In this document: one piece after another, positions 6,822 to 14,067 of the stretch | Layout: each line of letters starts with the position of its first letter | Position numbering within the stretch: the stretch's first letter is position 1 | From: Tepidimicrobium sp. | GTDB taxonomy: Bacteria > Bacillota > Clostridia > Tissierellales > Tepidimicrobiaceae | Assembly (NCBI GenBank): GCA_012839395.1 | Contig: DUNJ01000103.1 | Coordinates: 1 to 15,887, forward strand | Length of the DNA: 15,887 nucleotides | Reading direction: 5' to 3' | The notes under the pieces: model-generated | What the model was told of the DNA's origin: nothing | The model's input: only the letters and a program-made list of their open reading frames with translations | Databases searched by the model: none | Made by a program: the position numbers and the translations under genes

Positions 6822-7598
6822 ATGGATAAGAAAAACAGATCAAAAAAGAATGTTAATGTATTACAATCCGTAAACAACGCCTTTAGGGCTATAGAGGTAC
6901 TTACGGAAGTTGAGGAAATAGGGGTCACCCACCTTTCCCAAAAACTTGGTATTGGAAAGAGCACCGCATTTCGCATATTAACCACATTGGAGGTTTGGGG
7001 CTATGTGAAAAAAAATGAAGATACCAGTAGGTATAGGTTGGGTATGAAGTTTGCGGATATAGGTGCTATCGTATTGGACAGGTTAGAGATAGTAAACTAT
7101 GCTAGGCCCTATTTGGAACAGCTGACTTCTCAATTTAACGAAACTAGCCATTTAGGCATATTGGAAGACAACTACAATATCAGGTTTATAGATAAGGTAA
7201 GGGGTACCACCATGTTCAGTATGAAATCCCTGGTTGGAGGTACCACCCCTGCATATTGTACAGGCATGGGTAAGGCTATATTGGCTAATTTACCTAGCAG
7301 TAGAATAGAGAGCTATCTGCAAAATGTGAAGCTGGAACGCTTTACGCCTAATACGATTACGGATAAGGATGAATTCTTAGAGGAACTTGGATATATAAGG
7401 GATAGGGGCTATTCCATTGACAACGAGGAGAATGAGTTGGGATTAACCTGCTATGGCGCTCCAATATTTGATTCATCCAATACACCTATTGCTGCAATAA
7501 GCGTATCGGGATCCACACCTAAGATGAGGGAGAAGAAAGATGAAATGATTCAAGGTGTGATCTCTGCCGCTAGAAGCATATCTCAATTGATAAAATAA
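6822..7598 (+). CDS. IclR-family transcriptional regulator
   Basis: A 258-residue cytoplasmic regulator with the IclR layout. An N-terminal winged helix-turn-helix (about residues 14-75) contains GVTHLSQKLGIGKSTAFRIL and the wing SRYRLGMKF. A C-terminal GAF-like effector domain (about 85-255) contains TPAYCTGMGKAILA, a DRGYSIDNEENELGLTCYGAPIFD segment and IAAISVSG. Length is typical. The extra lysine-rich N-terminal 12 residues are unremarkable. AGGAG precedes ATG 6822. IclR proteins usually control adjacent catabolic operons in response to a small acid or aromatic ligand. Here the candidates are the oxidoreductase-ptb-buk operon and the 11740 operon, which share a motif, or the regulator's own promoter. 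Repressor or activator mode cannot be read from the sequence. Confidence 0.93.
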   Translation: MDKKNRSKKNVNVLQSVNNAFRAIEVLTEVEEIGVTHLSQKLGIGKSTAFRILTTLEVWGYVKKNEDTSRYRLGMKFADIGAIVLDRLEIVNYARPYLEQLTSQFNETSHLGILEDNYNIRFIDKVRGTTMFSMKSLVGGTTPAYCTGMGKAILANLPSSRIESYLQNVKLERFTPNTITDKDEFLEELGYIRDRGYSIDNEENELGLTCYGAPIFDSSNTPIAAISVSGSTPKMREKKDEMIQGVISAARSISQLIK

Positions 7599-7635
7599 AA
7601 AATTCCACTTCCAATAAAATGGAAGTGGAATTTTT
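7598..7635. terminator. Bidirectional intrinsic terminator between iclR and cyuA
   Basis: A perfect 16-bp stem (arms 7598-7613 and 7620-7635) with a six-base loop ATAAAA. On the plus strand it ends in TTTTT; on the minus strand the mirrored A tract gives TTTTT as well. It starts at the last base of the iclR stop codon and lies just 3' of the minus-strand cyuA stop, so it ends both convergent transcripts. Confidence 0.92.
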
Positions 7636-7639
7636 ATAA

Positions 7640-8971
7640 CTATCGAGCCATTATCTCTATTATTTCCTTGTCCATATCCTTCATGCCCCTAGAGCAAAAT
7701 CTTCCCAGGTTTCTAATGGTTAAGTCGGCAGTAGAGCTTACTATTCCATCAAAATCCGATATAAATATATTGGCTCTTGCCAACTTAGCCTGTATTATAG
7801 CCTCTGAGGCTGCTGTAGATAGCTTAAAGGCACAACCGCCCTTGGCCCCATCGCATATCATTCCAGATATAGATCCTATCATATTCTTTATTGCACCTTC
7901 TATCTGTTTTTCTGTTCCTCCCATCAACCATGTAATAGAAGCGGAAGCCCCTATGCCTGCCGCTATCGCACAGCTACATATTGGGGATAAAACCCCTATA
8001 AATGCCTTTATGTAGGAAGTCATTAGATGGCTAAAAGCAAGGGCTCTGGCAAGTTTCTCATCATCGTATCCTAGTTGTTCACAAACTACAGTAGTAGGTA
8101 TTATGGCGGTGATTCCATTATTACCGCTACCGGCACTGCTCATAACTGGCATATTTACTCCAGCCATTCTGGCATCGCAGGCAGCAGATGTTAGGATTCT
8201 AGCCTGAGTTACCACATCCTTTTCAATCTCTCCCTCTTCCATTAAGGAATTCATAGCCGCTCCAAGGCCAGCTCCTGATCCTTCCTCCAACCCCTTTCGT
8301 GCAATATCCATATTTACCCTTACACCTTCCAACATAAATTGGATATCGTCAAAAGGGACTTTTTCTACAAACTCTATTATATCCTTCAAGGTAATATCTA
8401 CTAATTGCGCCAATGGGTTTTCATTAGATCTATCCTTGGATCTTTCCTTTTCAAATATGATTTCATCGTTTACCCGTACTAGCACTATATTGGTGTGGTT
8501 ATCCTCTATTATACAAATCCCTTCCCCTTGATCCGTTACTACCTTGGCCTTAATATAGAAGCTTCCCTTGCCATCTTGTATACGTATATTTATATCCTTA
8601 TTTTCGATAATTTCTTTGGCCCTGGCTACATGGGAGTCATCCACATTTTTAAATACTTCCAGCCCCAATGTGGCATCCCCGCAAGCTATGGCTAAACCTG
8701 CAGCAAATATTAGGCCCTTTTCGTCGGTGCCTGGTATTCCAACACCCATACCATTCTTATATATATTTGGGCTCAGTTCTATATCTATGCCTATTAGTTC
8801 ACCTTCCAAATGCCTATATGCCTCCGCTACCCCTAAGCCCAATGCCACCGGTTCGGTACAGCCAAGGGCTGGCCTAACCCCTTCCTTGAGGACCTGGAGT
8901 AGATCGACAAAAGGTCTATCCTCCCTGTTTTCCATTAAATTGTTATAGATATCTTTTTGCTTTGTTTTCAT
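7640..8971 (-). CDS. cyuA: L-cysteine desulfidase / UPF0597 serine dehydratase-alpha family protein
   Basis: A 443-residue protein of the UPF0597 (YhaM/CyuA) family, related to the alpha chain of iron-sulfur L-serine dehydratases (PF03313). Family members use a [4Fe-4S] cluster to degrade cysteine to pyruvate, ammonia and sulfide. Candidate cluster or active-site motifs are GCTEPVALG (Cys38), SAACDARMAG, SAGSGNNGI, SPICSCAIAAG and MICDGAKGGCAFKLS, all in family order; the length matches E. coli CyuA closely. The start at 8971 has a GGTGGAGGAG ribosome binding site, with 10 bases between GGAGGAG and ATG. A sigma-54-type promoter lies upstream and a sigma-54 activator is the next gene, so expression is probably inducible. 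Pyruvate from this reaction could feed the nearby oxidoreductase. A broader serine or cysteine lyase activity is possible. Confidence 0.87.
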   Translation of the reverse strand: MKTKQKDIYNNLMENREDRPFVDLLQVLKEGVRPALGCTEPVALGLGVAEAYRHLEGELIGIDIELSPNIYKNGMGVGIPGTDEKGLIFAAGLAIACGDATLGLEVFKNVDDSHVARAKEIIENKDINIRIQDGKGSFYIKAKVVTDQGEGICIIEDNHTNIVLVRVNDEIIFEKERSKDRSNENPLAQLVDITLKDIIEFVEKVPFDDIQFMLEGVRVNMDIARKGLEEGSGAGLGAAMNSLMEEGEIEKDVVTQARILTSAACDARMAGVNMPVMSSAGSGNNGITAIIPTTVVCEQLGYDDEKLARALAFSHLMTSYIKAFIGVLSPICSCAIAAGIGASASITWLMGGTEKQIEGAIKNMIGSISGMICDGAKGGCAFKLSTAASEAIIQAKLARANIFISDFDGIVSSTADLTIRNLGRFCSRGMKDMDKEIIEIMAR

Positions 8972-9018
8972 AATATATTCGCTCCTCCACCTATTAAATA
9001 TTTATAGCAATATATAGT

Positions 9019-9035
9019 TGCAAGTTTCATGCCAA
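9019..9035 (-). promoter_or_regulatory. Sigma-54 (RpoN/SigL) -24/-12 promoter of cyuA
   Basis: Read on the minus strand the bases are TTGGCATGAAACTTGCA, against the consensus TTGGCACG-N4-TTGCW. The invariant GG and GC doublets are present with exactly 10 bases between them, and only the C of GGCAC differs (T). The predicted start is near 9008, giving a leader of about 37 nt before the cyuA ATG. The adjacent gene encodes a GAFTGA-containing sigma-54 activator, which strongly supports the call. Confidence 0.85.
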
Positions 9036-9053
9036 CGACTTAAATGGAACAAA

Positions 9054-9070
9054 AGGTTTCAGTGAAACCT
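9054..9070. promoter_or_regulatory. Inverted repeat between activator gene and cyuA: activator site or weak terminator
   Basis: AGGTTTC (9054-9060), AGT, GAAACCT (9064-9070) is a perfect 7-bp-arm palindrome. On the minus strand it is followed by TTTTGTT, so it could be a weak terminator for the upstream activator gene. It also lies about 20-30 bp upstream of the sigma-54 -24 element, where an activator might bind, although such sites are usually farther away. Both roles are possible. Confidence 0.5.
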
Positions 9071-9182
9071 CGTAAAATAGCCATATTAGGGCCTATTATA
9101 AAAATATTAAAATGGGGATATCTAAGAATTCAACAAAGGAAATTTCTCATAAGGGATAATGTTTTTCAATTATGACAAAGGA

Positions 9183-10991
9183 CTAGCGATCACCCATCTT
9201 TCTATACAATGTAGTAAGGCTTATATCCAACTTTTTAGCTATCGCTTTCTTTCCTTCCACCGAATTTCCATATATCTCCAATAATTGATTTATTATATCT
9301 CTTTCAAATTCCATCTTCAACTGCTCCAAGCTTTCAACTTTTTCCGATAGGAGTCTATCATATATGGTGTTATCTATAGGGCTTGTCCTAGGAATTTCTT
9401 CTACTTTAGATAGGCTATTATTTAAGAAGTATTTGGGAAGATCCTTAAGCGTTATCCGATCTCCTGTGGCAAAGCATATCCCATGTTCCAATACATTCTC
9501 TAGTTCCCTAATATTTCCCGGCCACTCATATTGCAAAAAGGCTTCCTTAACTTCCTTAGATAGCCTCTTCTTATTCTTATTCATTCTATCGCAGATCTTC
9601 TCTATAATGTATTGAGAGCATAGGAATATATCATCTCCCCTATCCTTGAGGGGAGGTAGATGGATGGGAATGGTATTTAGCCTATAAAATAGATCCAACC
9701 TAAATTTTCCTTGCCTTACCAAGGTTATCAGGTCCTTATTGGTAGCAGATATAATCCTTATATTTATATCTATTGGTTTTTCACCCCCTACCTTGTCTAT
9801 CCGTCTTTCTTGCAACACTCTAAGCAACCTGGTTTGTAGGTGTAAGGGGAAGTCGCCTATCTCATCTAAAAATAGGGTACCGTTATTAGCCAACTCTATC
9901 TTCCCTCTTTTTCCCCCGGGGCTTGCTCCAGTAAATGCTCCCTGTTCATATCCAAATAGCTCCGATTCGATTATGTTTTCAGGTAAGCTAGCGCAATTTA
10001 TTACGACAAAGGGGCCGTCCTTTCTTGGGCTTTCATTATGGATGGATCTGGCAAATAGCTCCTTACCTGTGCCGCTAGCTCCTTGGAGGAGCACTGTGGC
10101 ATCGGTTTTAGCTACTATCTTGGACCTATTTATGGCCTCTAATAGGGGGTGGCTTTTACCTATTATATTGGAAAATACTATCTCTTCCTTCGTTTCGTAG
10201 GTTTTGGCTATATTGACTATCTCTGCAATTCTATCAAAACTTACCATAAGGGAAAGTTGACCATTTCCTAGGTATAGCTTGTTGATATTGTAAATAACCC
10301 GTACGTCTTCCCCTTTTATATTCCAATAGGCCATCATATCTTCGTTGCCAGTATCTTCAAGATCTATATTTTTAATGATATCGTCTATTGGGCTATTGAT
10401 TATCTTGGTATCCGATAGGTCTACATCCAATATCTTTAATGCCTTTATATTTATGTGGATTATCTCCATATTGGAGTTTAATATTATTATCCCCTTATTC
10501 AGGCAGTTGATTATCTCGTTGACCTCGGCTATATTGCCCTTCAATCTATTCTTAACTTTTATTCCCACTATCTCTTTTTCAATCATCTCCGCCATATGCT
10601 TTAGCATATTTAGATACTCTTCCCTTTTATAGCTTATTATCCTCCTCTGTTCCTCGTTGAAGGATGTAAAGCTGATAACTCCTATGGTATCTTTATCTAC
10701 TTGGATAGGATAGGTCATATTAGCGTATTCATGGCATTGGGCCAAATGGGAGCATTTTTTACATATGGGGCTATCCTCCTTCCTCAGATTGATTTGAGGC
10801 TTTCCAGTATTTATCACATTTGCAAATAGGGAATCCCCAGCACAGTCCTCTTCCAACTTATTGCCAAGCTTGCCAGTACCTGCTATTCTAGTCAAATGCT
10901 TATCGGCTATTACCACATCCACATTTAAAGCGGAGGCCAAAGTCATAGCCATATTTTGCAATGTATCCTGTATCAATCTTAGGTAAGACAT
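9183..10991 (-). CDS. Sigma-54-dependent transcriptional activator with cysteine-rich N-terminal sensor
   Basis: A 602-residue bacterial enhancer-binding protein. The N-terminal part (about 1-140) looks like a GAF-type sensor and carries Cys50, Cys77, Cys80 and Cys86 (C-x2-C-x5-C at the end). A PAS-like region follows (about 152-260). The AAA+ domain (about 270-510) has Walker A GASGTGKE (304-311), the sigma-54 contact loop GAFTGA (351-356), Walker B GTLFLDEIG (371-379), and FRLDLFYRLN with the arginine finger. The C-terminus (about 560-602) is a Fis-type helix-turn-helix including KKAIAKKLDISLTTLYRKM. All ATPase motifs are intact. It lies immediately upstream of, and in the same orientation as, cyuA, whose promoter is of the sigma-54 type, so cyuA is the likely target. 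The cysteine cluster suggests sensing of cysteine, sulfide, redox state or an Fe-S cluster (inference). GGAGA precedes ATG 10991. Confidence 0.93.
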   Translation of the reverse strand: MSYLRLIQDTLQNMAMTLASALNVDVVIADKHLTRIAGTGKLGNKLEEDCAGDSLFANVINTGKPQINLRKEDSPICKKCSHLAQCHEYANMTYPIQVDKDTIGVISFTSFNEEQRRIISYKREEYLNMLKHMAEMIEKEIVGIKVKNRLKGNIAEVNEIINCLNKGIIILNSNMEIIHINIKALKILDVDLSDTKIINSPIDDIIKNIDLEDTGNEDMMAYWNIKGEDVRVIYNINKLYLGNGQLSLMVSFDRIAEIVNIAKTYETKEEIVFSNIIGKSHPLLEAINRSKIVAKTDATVLLQGASGTGKELFARSIHNESPRKDGPFVVINCASLPENIIESELFGYEQGAFTGASPGGKRGKIELANNGTLFLDEIGDFPLHLQTRLLRVLQERRIDKVGGEKPIDINIRIISATNKDLITLVRQGKFRLDLFYRLNTIPIHLPPLKDRGDDIFLCSQYIIEKICDRMNKNKKRLSKEVKEAFLQYEWPGNIRELENVLEHGICFATGDRITLKDLPKYFLNNSLSKVEEIPRTSPIDNTIYDRLLSEKVESLEQLKMEFERDIINQLLEIYGNSVEGKKAIAKKLDISLTTLYRKMGDR

Positions 10992-11038
10992 TCAATCATC
11001 TCCTATCTGGTAAGGAATTTTTCATATATGATAATTAC

Positions 11039-11065
11039 TTCGATTTTAATTCTATCACAATCGAA
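11039..11065. promoter_or_regulatory. Inverted repeat overlapping the activator promoter
   Basis: TTCGATT (11039-11045) and AATCGAA (11059-11065) form a 7-bp-arm inverted repeat with a 13-base spacer. It covers the -10 and much of the spacer of the predicted minus-strand promoter, so it could be an operator for autoregulation. Support is limited to its symmetry and position. Confidence 0.4.
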
Positions 11066-11077
11066 ATTTAAAACCAA
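11049..11077 (-). promoter_or_regulatory. Sigma-A promoter of the sigma-54 activator gene
   Basis: On the minus strand TTGGTT (11077-11072) and TAGAAT (11054-11049) are 17 bases apart, with a TG-A extended -10. Each hexamer differs from consensus at one or two positions. The predicted start near 11042 gives a leader of about 50 nt before ATG 10991. Confidence 0.6.
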
Positions 11078-11490
11078 TAATAAGTGGAATAGAATATAGC
11101 AAGGATGTTTTATCGTTGGATAGATAGGGCTGGGATTTAATATAATAGTTACTTTCACATTATTTACGATGGAAAATCAGAAAGAAAAGGAAGGTGGAAG
11201 AGTCAACATGCGACATCAAGCCAATAAGCAGCTTTACAAAGGAAGGTTTGTGGCAAAATTAACGATGGGATAGGAATGGAAAGAAGTTTTAACCCCATAT
11301 ATATTTACATCATCTACGGCTAAGGGGCAACCTACTACACTTGTATAGAGGGATAGGGATTGGTGTGTAGAAGTGATCTATTAAGGAATTATAAGGAATG
11401 GAAGGGTGTAGCTTGTTGAAAATGCTTTACACAGGAAGGGAACGAGGAGAAAAACATTAACAATGGAAAGGCAATTCCTGAGGAAAGGGC
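11078..11490. other. Gene-free stretch between divergent promoters, purine-rich with degenerate repeats
   Basis: No recognisable gene. The plus strand is purine-rich with recurring AAGGAAGG and AATGGAAAG words. Two segments resemble each other: 11231-11268 (GCTTTACAAAGGAAGG then TTAACGATGG) and 11424-11466 (GCTTTACACAGGAAGG then TTAACAATGG), about 193 bases apart. A 34-codon open frame at 11169-11273 has an in-frame inner ATG at 11208 preceded by AGGAAGGTGG, but no family is recognisable. TATAAT at 11141-11146 has only a poor -35 (TTGGAT with a 19-base spacer). This could be decayed coding sequence or an extended regulatory region. Confidence 0.4.
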
Positions 11491-11519
11491 TTGCATTAAA
11501 AAAAACGATACTATATAAT
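11491..11519 (+). promoter_or_regulatory. Sigma-A promoter of the ATC-hydrolase/flavoprotein operon
   Basis: TTGCAT (11491-11496) and TATAAT (11514-11519) are exactly 17 bases apart. The -10 is perfect and the -35 matches four of six. The predicted start near 11526 leaves a leader of about 214 nt, unusually long for this window and able to fold. The GTTCC-N7-GGAAC motif follows about 21 bases into the transcript. Confidence 0.8.
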
Positions 11520-11525
11520 TGAGGC

Positions 11526-11739
11526 AGGACCGATAAAAAGTACAATGTTCCTAATAAAGGAACAAACTTAAGAATTAATAAAAACTTATTACTTGATACA
11601 TTATCTAGTCTATATGTCCAGTACATACAACCTATTATATATGAATTTGCCCCATAAAACCTATTTATCGGTCTGGTAATTTTTACAGCTAGGAGCTGTA
11701 ATTAATATATAAACTAATTTATTACAAGGAGGATGCATT
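11526..11739 (+). promoter_or_regulatory. Long structured 5' leader, candidate cis-regulatory RNA
   Basis: The first transcribed bases GACCGATAAA (11528-11537) are exactly complementary to TTTATCGGTC (11664-11673), with a further G-U pair outside, so a 10-bp stem would close a junction of about 126 nt. Inside are TGTTCC-N7-GGAACA (11546-11564), a hairpin at 11591-11609 (seven pairs, one T-T mismatch) and TATGT-CCAGT-ACATA (11613-11627). After the closing stem a perfect 8-bp hairpin TTACAGCT-AGG-AGCTGTAA (11683-11701) precedes the AAGGAGG ribosome binding site. A closing stem beginning right at the transcript start is typical of riboswitch aptamers. I could match it to no known class. There is no T tract, so control of translation would be more likely than termination. 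Confidence 0.4.
11546..11564. promoter_or_regulatory. GTTCC-N7-GGAAC motif shared with the oxidoreductase operon
   Basis: TGTTCC, seven bases TAATAAA, GGAACA: a perfect 6-bp-arm palindrome. The core matches the site at 1678-1694 in both arms, the spacing and five of the seven spacer bases. Both copies lie just downstream of a strong sigma-A promoter, favouring a common operator. As RNA it would be a hairpin with a seven-base loop. Confidence 0.55.
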
Positions 11740-12207
11740 ATGGAGAAGAATACAAGCAAGATTAGGAGTCATGAGGATCCAGCAACGCGTTTTGCTAAGC
11801 TATTTGCTAAGCTTTACTACTACATGGCAGAAGAGATGTACGAAACTTTAGGCGAAGAAAAGGGCACAGAAGCCATCAGATCAGCGATGACCAAGTTTGG
11901 AGAGGAAAGGGTTCGCTCCATGAAGGAAGAAGCTGAAGAAAGAGGCATCGAAGTTAAGACCGTAGAAGATTATTTTGCTGTAAGGGATATGCCATCCAAC
12001 GGATGGGTTAACGATGAGAGAGGTTGCAAATATTGTCCATTTGAAGATGTTTGGAGCGACTATGGTGAGTTGGGACAGAAATTAGGCGCGCTATACTGCG
12101 AAGTAGATTACATTCTATTCAATAGCTTTAACCTAGGACTTGAAAGGGAATACTGCAAGACATGGGGAGACGATATCTGCGAATTCAAGTTCAATCCTGG
12201 AAAGTAG
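11740..12207 (+). CDS. L-2-amino-thiazoline-4-carboxylic acid (ATC) hydrolase family protein
   Basis: A 155-residue soluble protein resembling the ATC_hydrolase family (PF14196), named after Pseudomonas AtcB, which opens the ring of ATC to give N-carbamoyl-L-cysteine. An amphipathic helical N-terminal half is followed by the family's C-terminal signature: GCKYCPFEDVW (Cys96, Cys99), LYCEVDYILFNSFN (Cys120), Cys139 and GDDICEFKF (Cys147). Length is close to that expected for a single-domain member. Start ATG 11740 has AAGGAGG seven bases upstream. It is first in an operon with a flavoprotein, a [2Fe-2S] protein and an M20 hydrolase. Many homologues in anaerobes are uncharacterised, so ATC itself need not be the substrate. 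The chance of a family call error is small; the function is open. Confidence 0.78.
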   Translation: MEKNTSKIRSHEDPATRFAKLFAKLYYYMAEEMYETLGEEKGTEAIRSAMTKFGEERVRSMKEEAEERGIEVKTVEDYFAVRDMPSNGWVNDERGCKYCPFEDVWSDYGELGQKLGALYCEVDYILFNSFNLGLEREYCKTWGDDICEFKFNPGK

Positions 12208-12247
12208 AAATTACCTATACGATGTAGTTTGTAAAGGAGATGATGTC

Positions 12248-14059
12248 TTGAGCTATAGTAATATAGATAGGATTGTAAAAACGGATGTCCTTGTAATAGG
12301 TGGTGCGGGCGCTGCTGTATCTGCAGCAGTTTCCGCCTATGAAAAAGGTGCTAAGGTAACGATGGTTTCCAAGGGCAAGGTAGGTAGAAGTGGCAACACC
12401 ATAATGATAGGTGGTGGATTTGGAATAGATGGAGAGAGTGCAAAGAAGATTTGTGGTGAGGAAGCTGCAGATTTAAACTATACCAAGGATGATGTATTTG
12501 AAAGCGTAGTAAAGAACTCCTTCTATCTATCCGATCAAAATATTGCCGAGCAATTTGCTGAGGAATCCCCTTATGCGGTGAAGCAATGCATAGATTGGGC
12601 ACGCAATGCCAAGCAGATATTCCAATTTATACCTCCAGCAACCCTATGGAACACATCGGGAAGGAGCTTTGGAAATGCCCTTGCTAGAGGGATGAAGGAG
12701 AATCCAGGCGTAGATGTGATGGAAGATGTAATAGTTGTAGATGTTTTACTAGACGATGGCGTAGCCGTGGGGGCCATAGGAGTAGAGGTATATTCAGGAG
12801 AGATTATACTATTTGAGGCAAAGGCGGTAATAATCGGCACAGGAGGATACCAACCATATAGCTTAAAAAATAGCATAAGCGATATGACTGGCGATGGAAT
12901 TGCAATGGGATATAGGGCAGGGGCTAAGATAGCTGATATGGAATTTTTACTATTCATACCGACAGCGGTAGAGCCTTACAACCTAAGGGGTTCCATAGTG
13001 CCATATCTATTCACCGTTCCAGTATTCTTCCCCATGATATATAAGATTACCGATGGGGATGGAAATGAGATAGAGATACCTGAGAAGTGCAACAAGGTGC
13101 CAGGTGCAAGCAAGATGATGAAGATAATACTATCTTACTACTGGGGCAAGAGCATATATGAGAGCTATGATGAGCATGGAAACTGCATGTATTACGATTT
13201 CTCCCATTGCACTGAAGAGGAGATAGAGGAGGCATTTGAAGGATTTGCTAACCATTTCTCAACTTGGCACAAGAAGGGAACCTACAATAGGATCGACTTA
13301 GAGGAATTGAAAGCTACTGTCCTGAGGGATAGAAAGATAAAGGTAGGACTAGGTTGTGAATACAGCATGGGCGGTATAGTGATAGATGAAAACATGAGCA
13401 CGGGAGTTCCTGGCCTATTTGCAGCGGGAGAGGTAACTAGCGGATTGTTTGGAGCCTTTAGAGGCGGAGATGGACTGACCGAGATGTTGGCCCATGGATT
13501 TAGAGCTGGAAAATCTGCTGCAGAGTATGCAGAGGATGCGGCTGAAGGAAAGATCGATTCCCAGCAGGTAGATTCCATAGTTGAGACCATAATGGAGCCC
13601 TTTAAGAGGGATGAAGGAGTTAGCCCATATAAGGTTCAAGAAAAGATAGAGACTGCGGCCGATAGGGGATTCAATTTCTTTAGAGATGAAGAAGGACTAG
13701 CTAATACGGTAAAGACATACGAGAAGATCAGGGAAGATATGATACCCAATATGGCTTTATCCAGTAAATCGAGAAAGTACAACTTCCAGTGGATTACCTC
13801 AATACTGGTTAGAAACCTAATCCTGTGCAACGAAGTGGGAGCTAGGGCAGCACAGATGCGCAAGGAGAGCAGGGGCTGTCATATGAGGGTGGATTATCCA
13901 GAGGTGAATAATGACGAATGGCTGGTGAAAATAGAGGCTCAACAGGAAGGCGATGAGATCAAGATAAGCACCAGGAAGCCTGTGGTAACTAGGAAGCCCT
14001 TACCTAAGGGTAAGTTTAAATCTATTCCCGATTACATTCTGGACACGCTAGAGGACTAG
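12248..14059 (+). CDS. FAD-dependent fumarate-reductase-like flavoprotein of unknown substrate
   Basis: A 603-residue soluble member of the FrdA/SdhA/AprA flavoprotein family. The N-terminal dinucleotide fold is VLVIGGAGAAVSAA (residues 14-27), followed by GRSGNTIMIGGG. The usual covalent-FAD histidine (RSHT in FrdA) is missing, so FAD is probably held noncovalently. TGDGIAMGYRAGA (215-227) and VPGLFAAGEV with GAFRGGDGLTEMLAHG (Arg405) are conserved family features. The two dicarboxylate-binding histidines of fumarate reductases are changed: FHPT is FIPT (Ile237) and HYTMGG is EYSMGG (Glu371). There is no signal peptide or membrane anchor. Start TTG 12248 has AAAGGAG eight bases upstream and avoids overlap with the preceding gene; the open frame extends to ATG 12140, which overlaps that gene. 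It is probably a reductase (or dehydrogenase) paired with the next gene's [2Fe-2S] protein. Confidence 0.83.
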   Translation: MSYSNIDRIVKTDVLVIGGAGAAVSAAVSAYEKGAKVTMVSKGKVGRSGNTIMIGGGFGIDGESAKKICGEEAADLNYTKDDVFESVVKNSFYLSDQNIAEQFAEESPYAVKQCIDWARNAKQIFQFIPPATLWNTSGRSFGNALARGMKENPGVDVMEDVIVVDVLLDDGVAVGAIGVEVYSGEIILFEAKAVIIGTGGYQPYSLKNSISDMTGDGIAMGYRAGAKIADMEFLLFIPTAVEPYNLRGSIVPYLFTVPVFFPMIYKITDGDGNEIEIPEKCNKVPGASKMMKIILSYYWGKSIYESYDEHGNCMYYDFSHCTEEEIEEAFEGFANHFSTWHKKGTYNRIDLEELKATVLRDRKIKVGLGCEYSMGGIVIDENMSTGVPGLFAAGEVTSGLFGAFRGGDGLTEMLAHGFRAGKSAAEYAEDAAEGKIDSQQVDSIVETIMEPFKRDEGVSPYKVQEKIETAADRGFNFFRDEEGLANTVKTYEKIREDMIPNMALSSKSRKYNFQWITSILVRNLILCNEVGARAAQMRKESRGCHMRVDYPEVNNDEWLVKIEAQQEGDEIKISTRKPVVTRKPLPKGKFKSIPDYILDTLED

Positions 14060-14067
14060 GGGGTGAC

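Noticed and set aside
8568..8948. 126-codon plus-strand open frame opposite cyuA, with other antisense frames such as 735-1124, 9739-10200 and 12571-12957
   Set aside because: All lie opposite strongly supported genes, show no recognisable domain or good ribosome binding site, and follow from codon bias of the real gene.
11482..11496. Sigma-54-like element near TTGCAT before the ATC-hydrolase operon
   Set aside because: The nearest GG lies nine rather than ten bases before the GC, and a good sigma-A promoter uses the same bases.
11381..11626. 81-codon hydrophobic minus-strand open frame in the intergenic region
   Set aside because: No ribosome binding site before its ATG, it runs against the 11491 promoter and leader, and its hydrophobicity is what the complement of purine-rich DNA would give.
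12140..12247. Upstream ATG extension of the flavoprotein (36 additional residues)
   Set aside because: It overlaps the ATC-hydrolase-like gene by 68 bases, lacks a ribosome binding site and is unlike flavoprotein N-termini; TTG 12248 with AAAGGAG fits better.
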